Positions 1 through 12,449 of a DNA stretch of 64,000 nt are shown one piece after another; the first letter of the stretch is position 1, and each line of letters begins with the position of its first letter. The position numbers were made by a program, and so were the translations under genes. The notes below the pieces were generated by a model that was not told where the DNA came from, did no database searches, and saw only the letters and a list, made by a program, of their open reading frames with translations. Source of the DNA: Euglena gracilis (taxonomy: Eukaryota > Euglenida > Euglenophyceae > Euglenales). The DNA lies in contig CP154956.1 in the NCBI GenBank assembly GCA_039621445.1, positions 55,335,419-55,399,418 on the forward strand. The letters run 5' to 3'.

Positions 1-130
1 GCCTTCACTGAAAACGTGTCATTGCCACAAATGCCCTCATTGAAAACGTGCCTGAACACAGATGCCTTAATGGAAAACGTGTCATTGCCACAAATGCCCT
101 CAATGAAAACGTGTTCATGACCACGAATTT
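1..130. repeat. ATGCCCTCA/GAAAACGTG tandem repeat
   Basis: Three to four imperfect copies of a short unit read roughly ATGCCCTCAATGAAAACGTG with CATTGCCACA between them. The same unit recurs inverted near 23118-23180, 25190-25275 and 29935-29985, so it is a dispersed element end rather than a local expansion. No coding signal is seen. Confidence 0.7.
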
Positions 131-199
131 CAGGGCAGGCATTTGGCGGGCTGAACACGTTTTTTAAAAAAACTGTGGGCCATAACCCGTATTCTACTA

Positions 200-1100
200 C
201 AAAAAAAGAGGTGTCGGACGCCGGTTCTGTCCAAAGCCCGGCGTTCCAAACGCCGGGCTTTGAACAGAACCGGCGTCCGCCACCTCTTGTTTAAGCCGGC
301 GTTTTAGAGACGCCGGGCTCAGGACAGAACCGGCATCCCCAACCTTCGGCCAAAGGACACTCCCAGGACCAATCTCTGACCACTGATCTGCAATGTCACA
401 CCACTTTGCACTTCACCAAATTCCGGCGATCGCGAGGGTATTTCTGGCTGTGTCAATCGCCCAGGTATAAAATCACCCCTCGATCGAAAGCTCTTTTCAT
501 CAGACGACTGGCGATCACCTCCAAATTCAGCCACGTCGCCTGAAGCTCTTATTTTCTGTCAGTGGTAATTTCACAACTCTGGTGCCCCACCAAGGGCCCC
601 AGGTCGTTGATTTGAAGAGGAAAAACGTTTCTGTAAGGTTTATTAAGCATCTTAAACCAAAAATCACTGAAAATTGCGACAAATTTCGACTCAGATTCTG
701 GCCGATCCGACGATCGCGAGCGTATCTCGGGCTGCGTGCAAAGTTAGGGTACCAAGTTACCCCTCGATCGAAAGCTCTTTTCAACAGACGACCAGCGGTG
801 CTCATCAGATCTTTCCACGCTGCACGGTACTCTATTTCCAAATTTGGGCCAATTTTCACCAAATTTGGATATCCACCCTAGTGGTCCCCAGATGGCAAAA
901 TCCATTGTCCTTGGTGGTTGAAACACTCATACCAGCACCTTAGGGCCACTTTTGGGCACTTTTGGTGACATTTTTAGGAATGAAAATCGGACGCCGGGCT
1001 TTGGACAAAGCCGGTGTTCCTAACACTGGGCTTTAGGACAGAACCGGCGTCCGGAAAGCCCGTGGGGGGGGACGCCGGTTCTGTCCTGAGCCCGGCGTCT
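200..1100. repeat. GC-rich dispersed block with CCGGCGTC palindromes
   Basis: The block is bounded by short palindromes that combine ACCGGCGTCC and GACGCCGG. Its interior (about 560-985) is repeated elsewhere: the CCGATCCGACGATCGCGAGC stretch recurs at about 21570-21660 and 22780-22870, and 825-985 recurs inverted at about 33690-33850. Open frames here are repeat shadows, not genes. Confidence 0.7.
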
Positions 1101-1428
1101 CAAACGCCGGCTGAGGCCGTACAACGGGTCAAGGGCGCCTTCGGCGCCCTTGACCCGTTATACGACCTGAATACGGGTTACCACCCCCCCCCCCTTATTG
1201 TCCCCCCCCCTTATTGTGCCTGGGCCCCGGCCGACGGGGGTTTTTTTGGCCCGGCCAATGAAATTCCTTTGGTACCCCCTTATTGTCCCCCCCCTTATTG
1301 TCCGGTCGGGCCTCCCGGTGAGAGGTCGGTGGGACAATAAGGGGGGGGTATGCCCACGATTTTTATATAGAAAACGTGTTCAGCCAGGGGGCCCCCGAAG
1401 GGGGCCCCCTGGCCTGAACACGTTTTCA
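1097..1428. repeat. Palindromic element interrupted by a MITE
   Basis: The left part is a near-perfect hairpin around AAGGGCGCCTTCGGCGCCCT followed by GACCTGAATACGGGTTA. The element resumes at 1349 with TATGCCCACGATTTTTATAT and then runs into a second hairpin ending near 1428 (GAAAACGTGTTCAG with its complement). An uninterrupted relative lies at 25282-25398, which shows that 1181-1348 is an insertion. The second hairpin recurs at about 26871-26960. Confidence 0.8.
1181..1348 (+). mobile_element. TA-flanked MITE, family A, copy 1
   Basis: This 168-bp element begins CCACCCCCC, ends in a G run, and is flanked on both sides by TA. Near both ends are copies of CTTATTGTCC or its complement. The interior contains GGCCCCGGCCGACGGGG and CAATGAAATTCCTTTGGTAC. 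Copies of the family lie at 12713-12880, 17630-17788 and, split, at 27541-27635 plus 29123-29205. It has no coding capacity. Confidence 0.88.
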
Positions 1429-1472
1429 GGCTGAAATCTGGGCTCAGCCACAATTTGTATGAATAAAGTGCA

Positions 1473-1661
1473 CTACCAAATCCCAATGGTGTATCCAAAA
1501 ACAAGTGACTTGCGGTGCAATTCGCCCAACGTACAGATTGCACACGTTCCTCGGTTGCAAAGCTGAAGACTCCCACTGTGTTTATGTTCAACATTCTCCA
1601 CCTTCAGGGTCACAAAAGTTTTGGCATGTCCATTTGGGATTCCTTTTTTGGCCTCATTCAC
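1473..1661 (-). CDS. Short hypothetical ORF, unrecognised
   Basis: A 62-codon frame starts with ATG on the minus strand (MNEAKKGIPNGHAK...) and lies in a stretch without obvious repeats between two mobile elements. Residue use is mixed, with a CAIC motif in the middle, unlike the low-complexity frames around it. I recognise no family. It could be an exon fragment or a chance frame; there is no splice or promoter evidence. Confidence 0.2.
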   Translation of the reverse strand: MNEAKKGIPNGHAKTFVTLKVENVEHKHSGSLQLCNRGTCAICTLGELHRKSLVFGYTIGIW

Positions 1662-2122
1662 GGCTCCCGGATCTGGCCTGGGGGGGGAGGGGGTTGTGGG
1701 CCGCCCCTAGGGTCGGCCCACGGTCGCCAAAGGTCGCCAAAGGTCGCTATGGTCGACCCCCCCCCAGGCTGTGGGGTGGGTGGCGACCCTAGAAACCGGG
1801 GGGTAGATTGGGCCGGGGGGGGGGAGGGGGTTGTGGGCAGACCCTAGGGTCGCCAAAGGTCGCCATGGTCGCCAAAGGTCGTGGGTGGGTCGATGTCAAA
1901 AAATGCGCTCCACGGCAAATTAGCGCAACATACACACAAAAGGTGTTGCACACACAAGGGATTTTTTTTTTTAGGGCCCTGGAACAGTTGCCTACGCCGC
2001 TACAATGCAAAAAAGACTGAGTAGGAAATACCCATAGCGACCTTTGGCGACCTTTGGCGACCGTGGGCAGACCCTAGGGTCTGCCCACAACCCCCCCCAC
2101 CCCAGGACAGATCCGGGAGCCC
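1662..2122 (+). mobile_element. MITE family C, copy 1
   Basis: The left end is GGCTCCCGGATCTGGCCTGG followed by a G run; the right end is a C run followed by CAGGACAGATCCGGGAGCC. The subterminal regions repeat GGTCGCCAAAGGTCGCCA and its complement. The core (about 1895-2040) contains ATGCGCTCCACGGCAAATTA and is shared with copies at 16871-17209 and 34325-34638 and a partial copy at 35580-35760. It is non-coding and non-autonomous. Confidence 0.8.
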
Positions 2123-2129
2123 TAGAAAC

Positions 2130-2290
2130 CCTTGTGGGCCGACCCTAGGGTCGACTTAGGGTCGGCCCCCCCCACGCCCCCCCCCCCCTAAACCCCTAGG
2201 GTCGACTTAGGGTCGGCCCACCCCATGACCTCCCCGCCCCCTGCCACCTCAGGGTCGACTTAGGGTCGGCCCACCCCACGACCTCCCCCC
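2130..2290. repeat. GGGTCGACTTAGGGTCGGCC remnants
   Basis: Three copies of a GGTCGACTTAGGGTCGGCCC unit are separated by C runs and CACGACCTCC. They resemble the subterminal parts of family C elements and the array at 11206-11512. No gene is visible. Confidence 0.6.
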
Positions 2291-2334
2291 CCCCTCCAAA
2301 GAGAAAAAAAAGGAAATTTTCAGGCCCCAAAAAT

Positions 2335-5300
2335 AACAAAATTCCTTGTGTTACCCACCCGTTTTGGGGGGCAAATCCCTTGTGTAACCCAACTGATTTG
2401 GGGGGACAAATCCCTTTCGTTGCCCAACTGTTCGGCGGCCGCAAAATAGCAAAATCCCTTGTGTTACCCACCCGTTTTGGGGGGCAAATCCCTTTTGTTC
2501 CCCAACTGTTCGAGGGCCCCAAAATAACAAAATCCCTTGTGTTACCCACCCGTTTTGGGGGGCAAATCCCTTGTGTAACCCAACCGTCTGCGGGGCAAAT
2601 CCCTTTTGCTGCCCAACTGTTCGAGGGCCCCAAAATAACAAAATCCCTTGTGTTACCCACCCCTTTTGGGGGGTAAATCACTTTTGTTGCCCAACTATTC
2701 GAGGGCCCCTGAATGACAAAAGCCCTTGTGTTAACCACCCGTTTTGGGGGGCAAATCTTGTGTAACCCAACCGATCTGGGGGGCAAATCCCTTTTGTTGC
2801 CCAACTGTTCGAGGGCCCCAAAATAACAAAATCCCTTGTGCTATCCACCCGTTTTGGGGGGCAAATCCCTTGTGTAACCCAACCGATCTGGGGGGCAAAT
2901 CCCTTTTGTTGCCCAACTGTTCGGGGGCCCCAAAATAACAAAATCCCTTGTGTTACTCACCCGTTTTGGGGAGCAAATCCCTTTTGTTGCCCAACTGCTC
3001 GAGGGCACCTAAATAACGAAATCCCTTGTGTTACCCAACTGATTTGGGGGACAAATCCCTTGTGTAACCCAACTGATTTGGGGGGCAAATCCCTTTTGTT
3101 GCCCAACTGTTCGAGGGCCCCAAAATAACAAAATCCCTTGTGTTACCCACCGGTTTGGGGGGCTAATCCCTTGTGTAACCCAACTGATTAGGGGGGGAAA
3201 TCCCTTTTGTTGCCCAACTGTTCAAGGGGCCAAAAATAACAAAATCCCTTGTGTTACCCTCCCGCTTTGGGGGGCAAATCCCTTGTGTAACCCAACCGAT
3301 CTGGGGGGCAAATCCCTTTTGTTGCCCAACTGTTCGAGGGCCCCAGAATAACAAAATCCTTTGTGTTACCCACCCCTTTTGGGGGGCAAATCCCTTCTGT
3401 CGCCCACTGATCTGGGGGGAAATCCCTTTTGTTGCCCAACTGTTCGATGGCCCCAAAATAACAAAATCCTTTGTGTTACCCACCCGTTTGGGGGGCTCCC
3501 TGTGTAACCCAACTGATTAGGGGGGCAAATCCCTTTTGTTGCCCAATTGTTCGGGGGCCCCAAAATAACAAAATCCCTTGTGTTACCCACCCGTTTTGGG
3601 GGGCAAATCCCTTTTGTTGCCCAACTGCTCGAGGGCACCTAAATAACGAAATCCCTTGTGTTACCCACCCGTTTTGGGGAGCAAATCCCTTGTGTAACCC
3701 AACTGATTTGGGGGGCAAATCCCTTTTGTTGCCGAACTGCTCGAGGGCACCTAAATAACGAAATCCTTGTGTTACCCACCCGTTTTGGGGAGCAAATCCC
3801 TTTTGTTGCCCAACTGCTCGAGGGCACCTAAATAACGAAATCCCTTGTGTTACCCAACTGATTTGGGGGGCAAATCCCTTGTGTAACCCAACCGATCTGG
3901 GGGGCAAATCCCTTTTGTTGCCCAACTGTTCGAGGGCCCCAAAATAACAAAAACCTTTGTGTTACCCACCCCTTTTGGGGGGCAAATCCCTTCTGTCGCC
4001 CACTGATCTGGGGGGTAAACCCCTTTTGTTGCCCAACTATTCGAGGGCCCCAAAATAACAAAATACTTTGTGTTACCCACCCGTTTGGGGGGCTCCCTGT
4101 GTAACCCAACTGATTAGGGGGGCAAATCCCTTTTGTTGCCCAATTGTTCGGGGGCCCCAAAATAACAAAATCCCTTGTGTTACCCACCCGTTTTGGGGGG
4201 CAAATCCCTTTTGTTGCCCAACTGCTCGAGGGCACCTAAATAACGAAATCCTTGTGTTACCCACCCGTTTTGGGGAGCAAATCCCTTGTGCAACCCAATT
4301 GATTTGGGGGGCAAATCCTTTTTGTTGCCCAACTATTCGAGGGCCCCAAAATAACAAAATCCCTTGTGTTACCCACCCGTTTTGGGGGGCAAATCCTTTT
4401 TGTTGCCCAACTGATCTGGGGGGCAAATCCCTTTTGTTGCCCAACTGTTCGAGGGCCCCAAAATAACAAAATCCCTTGTGTTAACCACCCGTTTTGTGGG
4501 GCAAATCCCTTTTGTTGCCCAACTGATCTGGGGGGCAAATCCCTTTTGTTGCCCAACTGTTCGAGGGCCCCTAAATAACAAAATCCCTTGTGTTACCCAC
4601 CCGCTTTGGGGGGCAAATCCCTTTTGTTGCCCAACTGTTCGAGGGCCCAAAAATAACAAAATCCCTTGTGTTACCCACCCGTTTTGGGGAGCAAATACCT
4701 TGTGTAACCCAAACGATCTGGGGGGCAAATCCCTTTTGTTGCCAAACTGTTCGAGGGCCCCAAAATAACAAAATCCTTTGTGTTACCCACCCCTTTTGGG
4801 GGGCAAATCCCTTCTGTCGCCCACTGATCTGGGGGGTAAACCCCTTTTGTTGCCCAACTGTTCGAGGGCGCCTAAATAACAAAATCCCTTGTGTTACCCA
4901 CCCGGTTTGGGGGGCTAATCCCTTGTGTAACCCAACTGATTAGGGGGGCAAATCCCTTTTGTTGCCCAACTGTTCGGGGGGCCCCAAAATAACAAAATCC
5001 CTTGCGCTACCCACCCGTTTTGGGGGGCAAATCCCTTTTGTTGCCCAACTGTTCGAGGGCCCCAAAATAACAAAATCCCTTGTGTTACCCACCCGTTTTG
5101 GGGGGCAAATCCCTTTTGTTGCCCAACTGTTCGAGGGCCCCAAAATAACAAAATCCCTTGTGTTACCCACCCGTTTTGGGGGGCCTGGGGGGACAAATCC
5201 CTTTCGTTCCCCAACTGTTCGGCGGCCGCAAAATAGCAAAATCCCTTGTGTTACCCACCCGTTTTGGGGGGCAAATCCCTTTTGTTCCCCAACTGTTCGA

Positions 5301-8300
5301 GGGCCCCAAAATAACAAAATCCCTTGTGTTACCCACCCGTTTTGGGGGGCAAATCCCTTGTGTAACCCAACCGATCTGCGGGGCAAATCCCTTTTGCTGC
5401 CCAACTGTTCGAGGGCCCCAAAATAACAAAATCCCTTGTGTTACCCACCCCTTTTGGGGGGTAAATCCCTTTTGTTGCCCAACTGCTCGAGGGCCCCTAA
5501 ATGACAAAAGCACTTGTGTTAACCACCCGTTTTGGGGGGCAAATCTTGTGTAACCCAACCGATCTGGGGGGCAAATCCCTTTTGTTGCCCAACTGTTCGA
5601 GGGCCCCAAAATAACAAAATCCCTTGTGTTACCCACCCGTTTTGGGGGGCAAATCCCTTGTGTAACCCAACCGATCTGGGGGGCAAATCCCTTTTGTTGC
5701 CCAACTGTTCGGGGGCCCCAAAATAACAAAATCCCTTGTGTTACTCACCCGTTTTGGGGAGCAAATACCTTTTGTTGCCCAACTGCTCGAGGGCACCTAA
5801 ATAACGAAATCCCTTGTGTTACCCAACTGATTTGGGGGGCAAATCCCTTGTGTAACCCAACTGATTTGGGGGGCAAATCCCTTTTGTTGCCCAACTGTTC
5901 GAGGGCCCCTAAATAACAAAATCCCTTGTGTTACCCAACTGATTTGGGGGGCAAATCCCTTGTGTAACCCAACTGATTTGGGGGGCAAATCCCTTTTGTT
6001 GCCCAACTGTTCGAGGGCCCCAAAATAACAAAATACCTTGTGTTACCCACCGGTTTGGGGGGCTAATCCCTTGTGTAACCCAACCGATCTGGGGGGCAAA
6101 TCCCTTTTGTTGCCCAACTGTTCGAGGGCCCCAAAATAACAAAATCCTTTGTGTTACCCACCCCTTTTGGGGGGCAAATCCCTTCTGTCGTCCACTGATC
6201 TGGGGGGGAAATCCCTTTTGTTGCCCAACTGTTCGATGGCCCCAAAATAACAAAATCCTTTGTGTTACCCACCCGTTTGGGGGGCTCCCTGTGTAACCCA
6301 ACTGATTAGGGGGGCAAATCCCTTTTGTTGCCCAATTGTTCGGGGGCCCCAAAATAACAAAATCCCTTGTGTTACCCACCCGTTTTGGGGGGCAAATCCC
6401 TTTTGTTGCCCAACTGCTCGAGGGCACCTAAATAACGAAATCCCTTGTGTTACCCAACTGATTTGGGGGGCAAATCCCTTGTGTAACCCAACCGATCTGG
6501 GGGGCAAATCCCTTTTGTTGCCCAACTATTCGAGGGCCCCTAAATTACAAAATCCTTTGTGTTACCCACCCCTTTTGGGGGGTAAATCCCTTCTGTCGCC
6601 CACTGATCTGGGGGGTAAACCCCTTTTGTTGCCCAACTATTCGAGGGCCCCAAAATAACAAAATCCTTTGTGTTACCCACCCGTTTGGGGGGCTCCCTGT
6701 GTAACCCAACTGATTAGGGGGGCAAATCCCTTTTGTTGCCCAATTGTTCGGGGGCCCCAAAATAACAAAATCCCTTGTGTTACCCACCCGTTTTGGGGGG
6801 CAAATCCCTTTTGTTGCCCAACTGCTCGAGGGCACCTAAATAACGAAATCCCTTGTGTTACCCACCCGTTTTGGGGAGCAAATCCCTTGTGCAACCCAAC
6901 TGACTTGGGGGGCAAATCCCTTTTGTTGCCGAACTGCTCGAGGGCACCTAAATAACGAAATCCTTGTGTTACCCACCCGTTTTGGGGGGCAAATCCTTTT
7001 TGTTGCCCAACTGATTTGGGGGGCAAATCCCTTTTGTTGCCCAACTGCTCGAGGGCACCTAAATAACGAAATCCCTTGTGTTACCCACCCGTTTTGGGGA
7101 GCAAATCCCTTGTGTAACCCAATTGATTTGGGGGGCAAATCCCTTTTGTTGCCCAACTATTCGAGGGCCCCAAAATAACAAAATCCCTTGTGTTACCCAC
7201 CCGTTTTGGGGGGCAAATCCTTTTTGTTGCCCAACTGATTTGGGGGGCAAATCCCTTTTGTTGCCCAACTATTCGAGGGCCCCAAAATAACAAAATCCCT
7301 TGTGTTACCCACCCGTTTTGGGGGGCAAATCCTTTTTGTTGCCCAACTGATTTGGGGGGCAAATCCCTTTTGTTGCCCAACTATTCGAGGGCCCCAAAAT
7401 AACGAAATCCCTTGTGTTACCCACCCGTTTTGGGGGGCAAATCCTTTTTGTTGCCCAACTGATCTGGGGGGCAAATCCCTTTTGTTGCCCAACTGTTCGA
7501 GGGCCCCTAAATAACAAAATCCCTTGTGTTACCCACCCGTTTTGGGGAGCAAATCCCTTGTGTAACCCAAACGATCTGGGGGGCAAATCCCTTTTGTTGC
7601 CCAACTGTTCGAGGGCCCCAAAATAACAAAATCCTTTGTGTTACCCACCCCTTTTGGGGGGCAAATCCCTTCTGTCGCCCACTGATCTGGGGTAAACCCC
7701 TTTTGTTGCCCAACTGTTCGAGGGCGCCTAAATAACAAAATCCCTTGTGTTACCCACCCGGTTTGGGGGGCTAAGCCCTTGTGTAACCCAACTGATTAGG
7801 GGGGCAAATCCCTTTTGTTGCCCAACTGTTCGGGGGGCCCCAAAATAACAAAATCCCTTGTGCTACCCACCCGTTTTGGGGGGCAAATCCCTTTTGTTGC
7901 CCAACTGTTCGAGGGCCCCTAAATAACAAAATCCCTTGTGTTACCCACCCGTTTTGGGGGGCAAATCCCTTTTGTTGCCCAACTGTTCGAGGGCCCCAAA
8001 ATAACAAAATCGCTTGTGTTACCCACCCGTTTTGGGGGGCAAATCCCTTGTGTAACCCAACCGATCTGGGGGGCAAATCCCTTTTGTTGCCCAACTCTTC
8101 GGGGGGCCCCAAAATAACAAAATCCCTTGTGTTACTCACCCGTTTAGGGGGGCAAATCCCTTTTGTTGCCCACTGATCTAGGGGGCAAATCCCTTTTGTT
8201 GCCCAACTGTTCGGGGGGCCCCAAAATAACAAAATACCTTGTGCTACCCACCCGTTTTGGGGGGCAAATCCCTTTTGTTGCCCAACTCTTCGGGGGGCCC

Positions 8301-10868
8301 CAAAATAACAAAATACCTTGTGTTACTCACCCGTTTAGGGGGGCAAATACCTTTTGTTGCCCACTGATCTGGGGGGCAAATCCCTTTTGTTGCCCAACTG
8401 TTCGGGGGCCCCTAAAAAAGAAAATCCCTTGTGTTACCCACCCGTTTGGGGGGCTCCTTGTGTAACCCAACTGATCAGGGGGGCAAAACCCTTTTGTTGC
8501 CCAATTGTTCGGGGGCCCCAAAATAACAAAATCCCTTGTGTAACCCAATTGATTTGGGGGGCAAATCCCTTTTGTTGCCCAATTGTTCGGGGGCCCCAAA
8601 ATAACAAAATCCCTTGTGTTACCCACCCGTTTTGGGGAGCAAATCCCTTGTGTAACCCAATTGATTTGGGGGGCAAATCCTTTTTGTTGCCCAACTATTC
8701 GTGGGCCCCAAAATAACAAAATCCCTTGTGTTACCCACCCGTTTTGGGGGGCAAGTCCTTTTTGTTGCCCAACTGATTTGGGGGGCAAATCCCTTTTGTT
8801 GCCCAACTGTTCGAGGGCCCCAAAATAACAAAATCCCTTGTGTTACCCACCCGTTTTGGGGGGCAAATCCTTTTTGTTGCCCAACTGATCTGGGGGGCAA
8901 ATCCCTTTTGTTGCCCAACTGTTCGAGGGCCCCAAAATAACAAAATCCCTTGTGTTACCCACCCGTTTTGTGCGGCAAATCCCTTTTGTTGCCCAACTGA
9001 TTTGGGGAGCAAATCCCTTTTGTTGCCCAACTGTTCGAGGGCCCCAAAATAACAAAATCCCTTGTGTTACCCACCCGTTTTGGGAGGCAAATCCCTTGTG
9101 TAACCCAACTGATTAGGGGGGAAAATCCCTTTTATTGCCCAACTGTTCGGGGGCCCAAAAATAACAAAATCCCTTGTGTTACCCACCCGGTTTGGGGGGC
9201 AAATCCCTTGTGTAACCCAACCGATCTGGGGGGCAAATCCCTTTTGTTGCCCAACTGTTCGAGGGCCCCAAAATAACAAAATCCTTTGTGTTACCCACCC
9301 CTTTTGGGGGGCAAATCCCTTCTGTCGCCCACAAAGGGGGGTAAACCCCTTTTGTTGCCCAACTATTCGAGGGCGCCTAAATAACAAAATCCCTTGTGTT
9401 ACCCACCCGTTTGGGGGGCTAATCCCTTGTGTAACCCAACTGATTAGGGGGGCAAATCCCTTTTGTTGCCCAACTGTTCGGGGGGCCCCAAAATAACAAA
9501 ATACCTTGTGTTACTCACCCGTTTTGGGGGGCAAATCCCTTTTGTTGCCCAACTGTTCGAGGGCCCCAAAATAACAAAATCCCTTGTGTTACCCACCCGT
9601 TTTGGGGGGCAAATCCCTTTTGTTGCCCAACTGTTCGAGGGCCCCAATATAACAAAATCGCTTGTGTTACCCACCCGCTTTGGGGGGCAAATCGCTTTTG
9701 TTGCCCAATTGTTCGAGGGCCCCAAAATAACAAAATCGCTTGTGTTACCCACCCGTTTTGGGGGGCAAATCCCTTGTGTAACCCAACCGATCTGGGGGGC
9801 AAATCCCTTTTGTTGCCCAACTGTTTGAGGGCCCCAAAATAACAAAATCCCTTGTGTTACCCACCCGTTTTGTGGGACAAATGCCTTTTGTTGCCCAACT
9901 GATCTGGGGGGCAAATCCCTTTTGTTGCCCAACTGTTCGAGGGCCCCTAAATAACAAAATCCCTTGTGTTACCCACCCGCTTTGGGGGGCAAATCCCTTT
10001 TGTTGCCCAACTGTTCGAGGGCCCCAAAATAACAAAATCCCTTGTGTTACCCACCCGTTTTGGGGGGCAAATCCCTTGTGTAACCCAACTGATTAGGGGG
10101 GCAAATCCCTTTTGTTGCCCAACTATTCGGGGGGCCCCAAAATAACAAAATATCTTGTGTTACCCACCCGTTTTGGGGGGCAAATCCCTTTTGTTGCCCA
10201 ACCGATCTGGGGGGCAAATCCCTTTTGTTGCCCAACTGTTCGAGGGCCCCAAAATAACAAAATCTCTTGTGTTACCCACCCGTTTTGGGGGGCAAATCCC
10301 TTTTGTTGCCCAACCGATCTGGGGGGAAAATCCCTTTTGTTGCCCAACTGTTCGAGGGCCCAAAAATAACAAAATCCCTTGTGTTACCCACCCGTTTTGG
10401 GGGGCAAATCCCTTGTGTTACCCACCTGATTTGGGGGGCAAATCCCTTTTGTTGCCCAACTGTTCGAGGGCCCCAAAATAACAAAATCTCTTGTGTTACC
10501 CACCCGTTTTGGGGGGCAAATCCCTTTTGTTGCCCAACTGATCTGGGGGGCAAATCCCTTTTGTTGCCCAACTGTTCGAGGGCCCAAAAATAACAAAATC
10601 CCTTGTGTTACCCACCCGTTTTGGGGGGCAAATCCCTTTTGTTCACCTGTTTTGGGGGGCAAATCCCTTGTGTAACCCAACCGATCTGGGGGGCAAATCC
10701 CTTTTGTTGCCCAACTGTTCGAGGGCCCCAAAACAACAAAATCCTTTGTGTTAACCACCCGTTTTGGGGGGCAAATCCCTTTAGTTGCCCAACTGTTCGA
10801 GGGCCCCTAAATAACAAAATCCCTTGTGCTACCCACCCGTTTTGGGGGGCAAATCCCTTTTGTTGCCC
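2335..10868. repeat. 8.5-kb modular satellite array
   Basis: The array is assembled from a few related modules, each opening with AAATCCCTTG or AAATCCCTTT. One module continues TGTTACCCACCCGTTTTGGG, another TGTTGCCCAACTGTTCGAGG plus GCCCCAAAATAAC, and a third TGTAACCCAACTGATTTGGG. Modules combine into longer units, often 112 bp (for example 7190, 7302, 7414, 7526). Diagnostic variants recur at a spacing of about 2.79 kb (2404 and 5190; 2753 and 5541; 3478 and 6268). Stop codons are rare in several frames of both strands, which creates many spurious ORFs. Relics of the satellite occur at 26515-26875, 27250-27538 and 29208-29455. Confidence 0.95.
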
Positions 10869-10875
10869 AGCCTAG

Positions 10876-11205
10876 GGTTGCAGGAGCATAGCCAAGAAAA
10901 AAAAATTTGGTGAAAAAATCGCGATTTTTTGAGGCCCAAAAATGACCAAAAATGACCATTTTCGGACACAAAATGGAAAATTTGGGGGCCGCGCGCTCCG
11001 CGCGGCCAAAAAAGCACTTTTTTGGTCAAAAATGGCCCAAAAATGGCAAAGAAATGACCACTTTTTGTCCCCGAAAGTCACCGATTTTAGGATGCGTTCC
11101 GCCCGCGCGGCCGCCCTCGGACCCCCTCCCCCCCCTCCCCCCCGCGCGGCCGCCCGCGCGGCCGCTCGCCCCCCCCCCAGCCCCCCCCCCCCCCTGTGCC
11201 TAGCC
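10876..11205. repeat. Dispersed repeat D, copy 1
   Basis: This block begins AGGAGCATAGCCAAG, contains AAAATCGCGATTTTTTGAGG and a GCGCGC palindrome, and ends with long C-rich tracts before GTGCCTAGCCTCC. A diverged second copy lies at 18121-18415. It abuts the end of the satellite array. Frames inside it are rich in Pro, Arg and Ala because of the GC runs and are not considered genes. Confidence 0.75.
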
Positions 11206-11512
11206 TCCGTGGGGTGGGCCGACCCTAAGTCGACCCTAGGGTTGTAGGGGGGGGGAGGTCGTGGGGTGGGCCGACCCTAAGTCGACCCTAGGGTTGTAGG
11301 GGGGGGGGGAGGTTGTGGGGTGGGCCGACCCTAAGTCGACCCTAGGGTCGGCCCACGACCCTAAGTCGACCCTAAGCCGGCGACCCTAGGTCGGCCCACT
11401 AGGGGGGTCTCCCGGACGGCTCTTTGGGCGACCTTTGGCGACCTTTGGCGACCGTGGGCCGACCCCAGGGTCGGCCCACAACCCCCCCCCCCCAGGCCAG
11501 ATCTACCCCCCC
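11206..11512. repeat. Short tandem array of GGGCCGACCCTAAGTCGACC
   Basis: About three copies of a unit near 60 bp contain GGGTGGGCCGACCCTAAGTC, CTAGGGTTGTAG and a G run. They are followed by a family C right end (CAGGCCAGATCTACCCCCC). No gene is visible. Confidence 0.7.
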
Positions 11513-11552
11513 TCATTCACGTCTTGAGTTATTGGATTGGCAGCTTACCTCT

Positions 11553-11640
11553 TCATTCATGACGGCAAGCTCTTTCTTCTGTTGCAGTGTCATCGTCAAC
11601 ATCCCTGGATGCCTTAATTGTTGGAGAAGTCTGAAGGTCT
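11553..11640 (-). CDS. Possible minus-strand exon, unrecognised
   Basis: Read on the minus strand, this segment is open (…RLLQQLRHPGMLTMTLQQKK…) and ends MNEE immediately before GAAGAG|GTAAGC, a near-perfect 5' splice site. Upstream on that strand, TTTAG and CTTCAG are possible acceptors. The stretch is free of repeats. No family is recognised. It may belong with the segments at 12450-12582, 12886-13005 and 13377-13630, but the reading frame cannot be joined with confidence. Confidence 0.3.
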
Positions 11641-12449
11641 AAATGGGCCAGCTTAAAGCCCTTTTGAATTTTATATTCTTGCCCACGTGCGTGGGCAAGT
11701 TTTTTTTGCCAATCCTTTGTTCCATTGAATTCTAGGCCATGAAACTTATGCCGACGTTTGCATGCAAATTAACTCTCTGACACCATCATTGGGTGGTCCA
11801 TCTTATGCCACACATAAGCCGATCCACAAGGCACTGCAAACCAGTAATTTATGCCTGCTTGATGCATAAGCGATACGTTGTGGTGAGTACTCGCTTTTTT
11901 TTTGGCATATGAAAGCGAATCATCTGTCATTTTCATCTATCGTTGTCCATTTTTTGTGTGTCGTTTCTCAGATTGGTGGAAGGCCCACCCTCATATCGGC
12001 TGAGGGCCTGTGTGAAAAGTATAGCAAGGCAAGGCCGTTTTCTTGGTGTAGTCCCCTGCGCTAGCATTGGCTGATCCTAATTGGCAGAGATTTCATGAAA
12101 AAGTGAAAACTTGTAATAAAACTGTGCAAATTTCACGTTGCTGAAATTTCAGGCTTTTTGAAAACTTTTGGCCATTGCTACTATGTGTTCCGAAGATGTT
12201 CGATTGACAAATACGGATTGATACCGGAGGCAACCAAATTCCGTTCAGCCTAAATTAACGTCACACAAAATTTCATCGGCACGAACACCGCGGGGTACGC
12301 TGCTTTGTCAGCATTAACTGGGCGACGGCCCCGTCAACCATTTCGGCTGGCGGGTTATCTGACAAGTTTGCACCATCAAACTCTGGCAACTTCACAGGGG
12401 GTAATCTTGGACTTTGGGTTGAATTTTGGCTGGGGTTGCTGGGGCTTAT

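Noticed and set aside
2335-10868. Dozens of ORFs on both strands reading GWVTQGILLFWGPRTVGQQK and similar
   Set aside because: They track the satellite modules in several frames of both strands at once, have no consistent start or stop, and reset whenever a module changes length. This is repeat translation, not a gene family.
2335-10868. CRISPR-like array
   Set aside because: There are no constant repeats with unique spacers of uniform size; all of the sequence is repetitive. The surrounding gene is eukaryotic.
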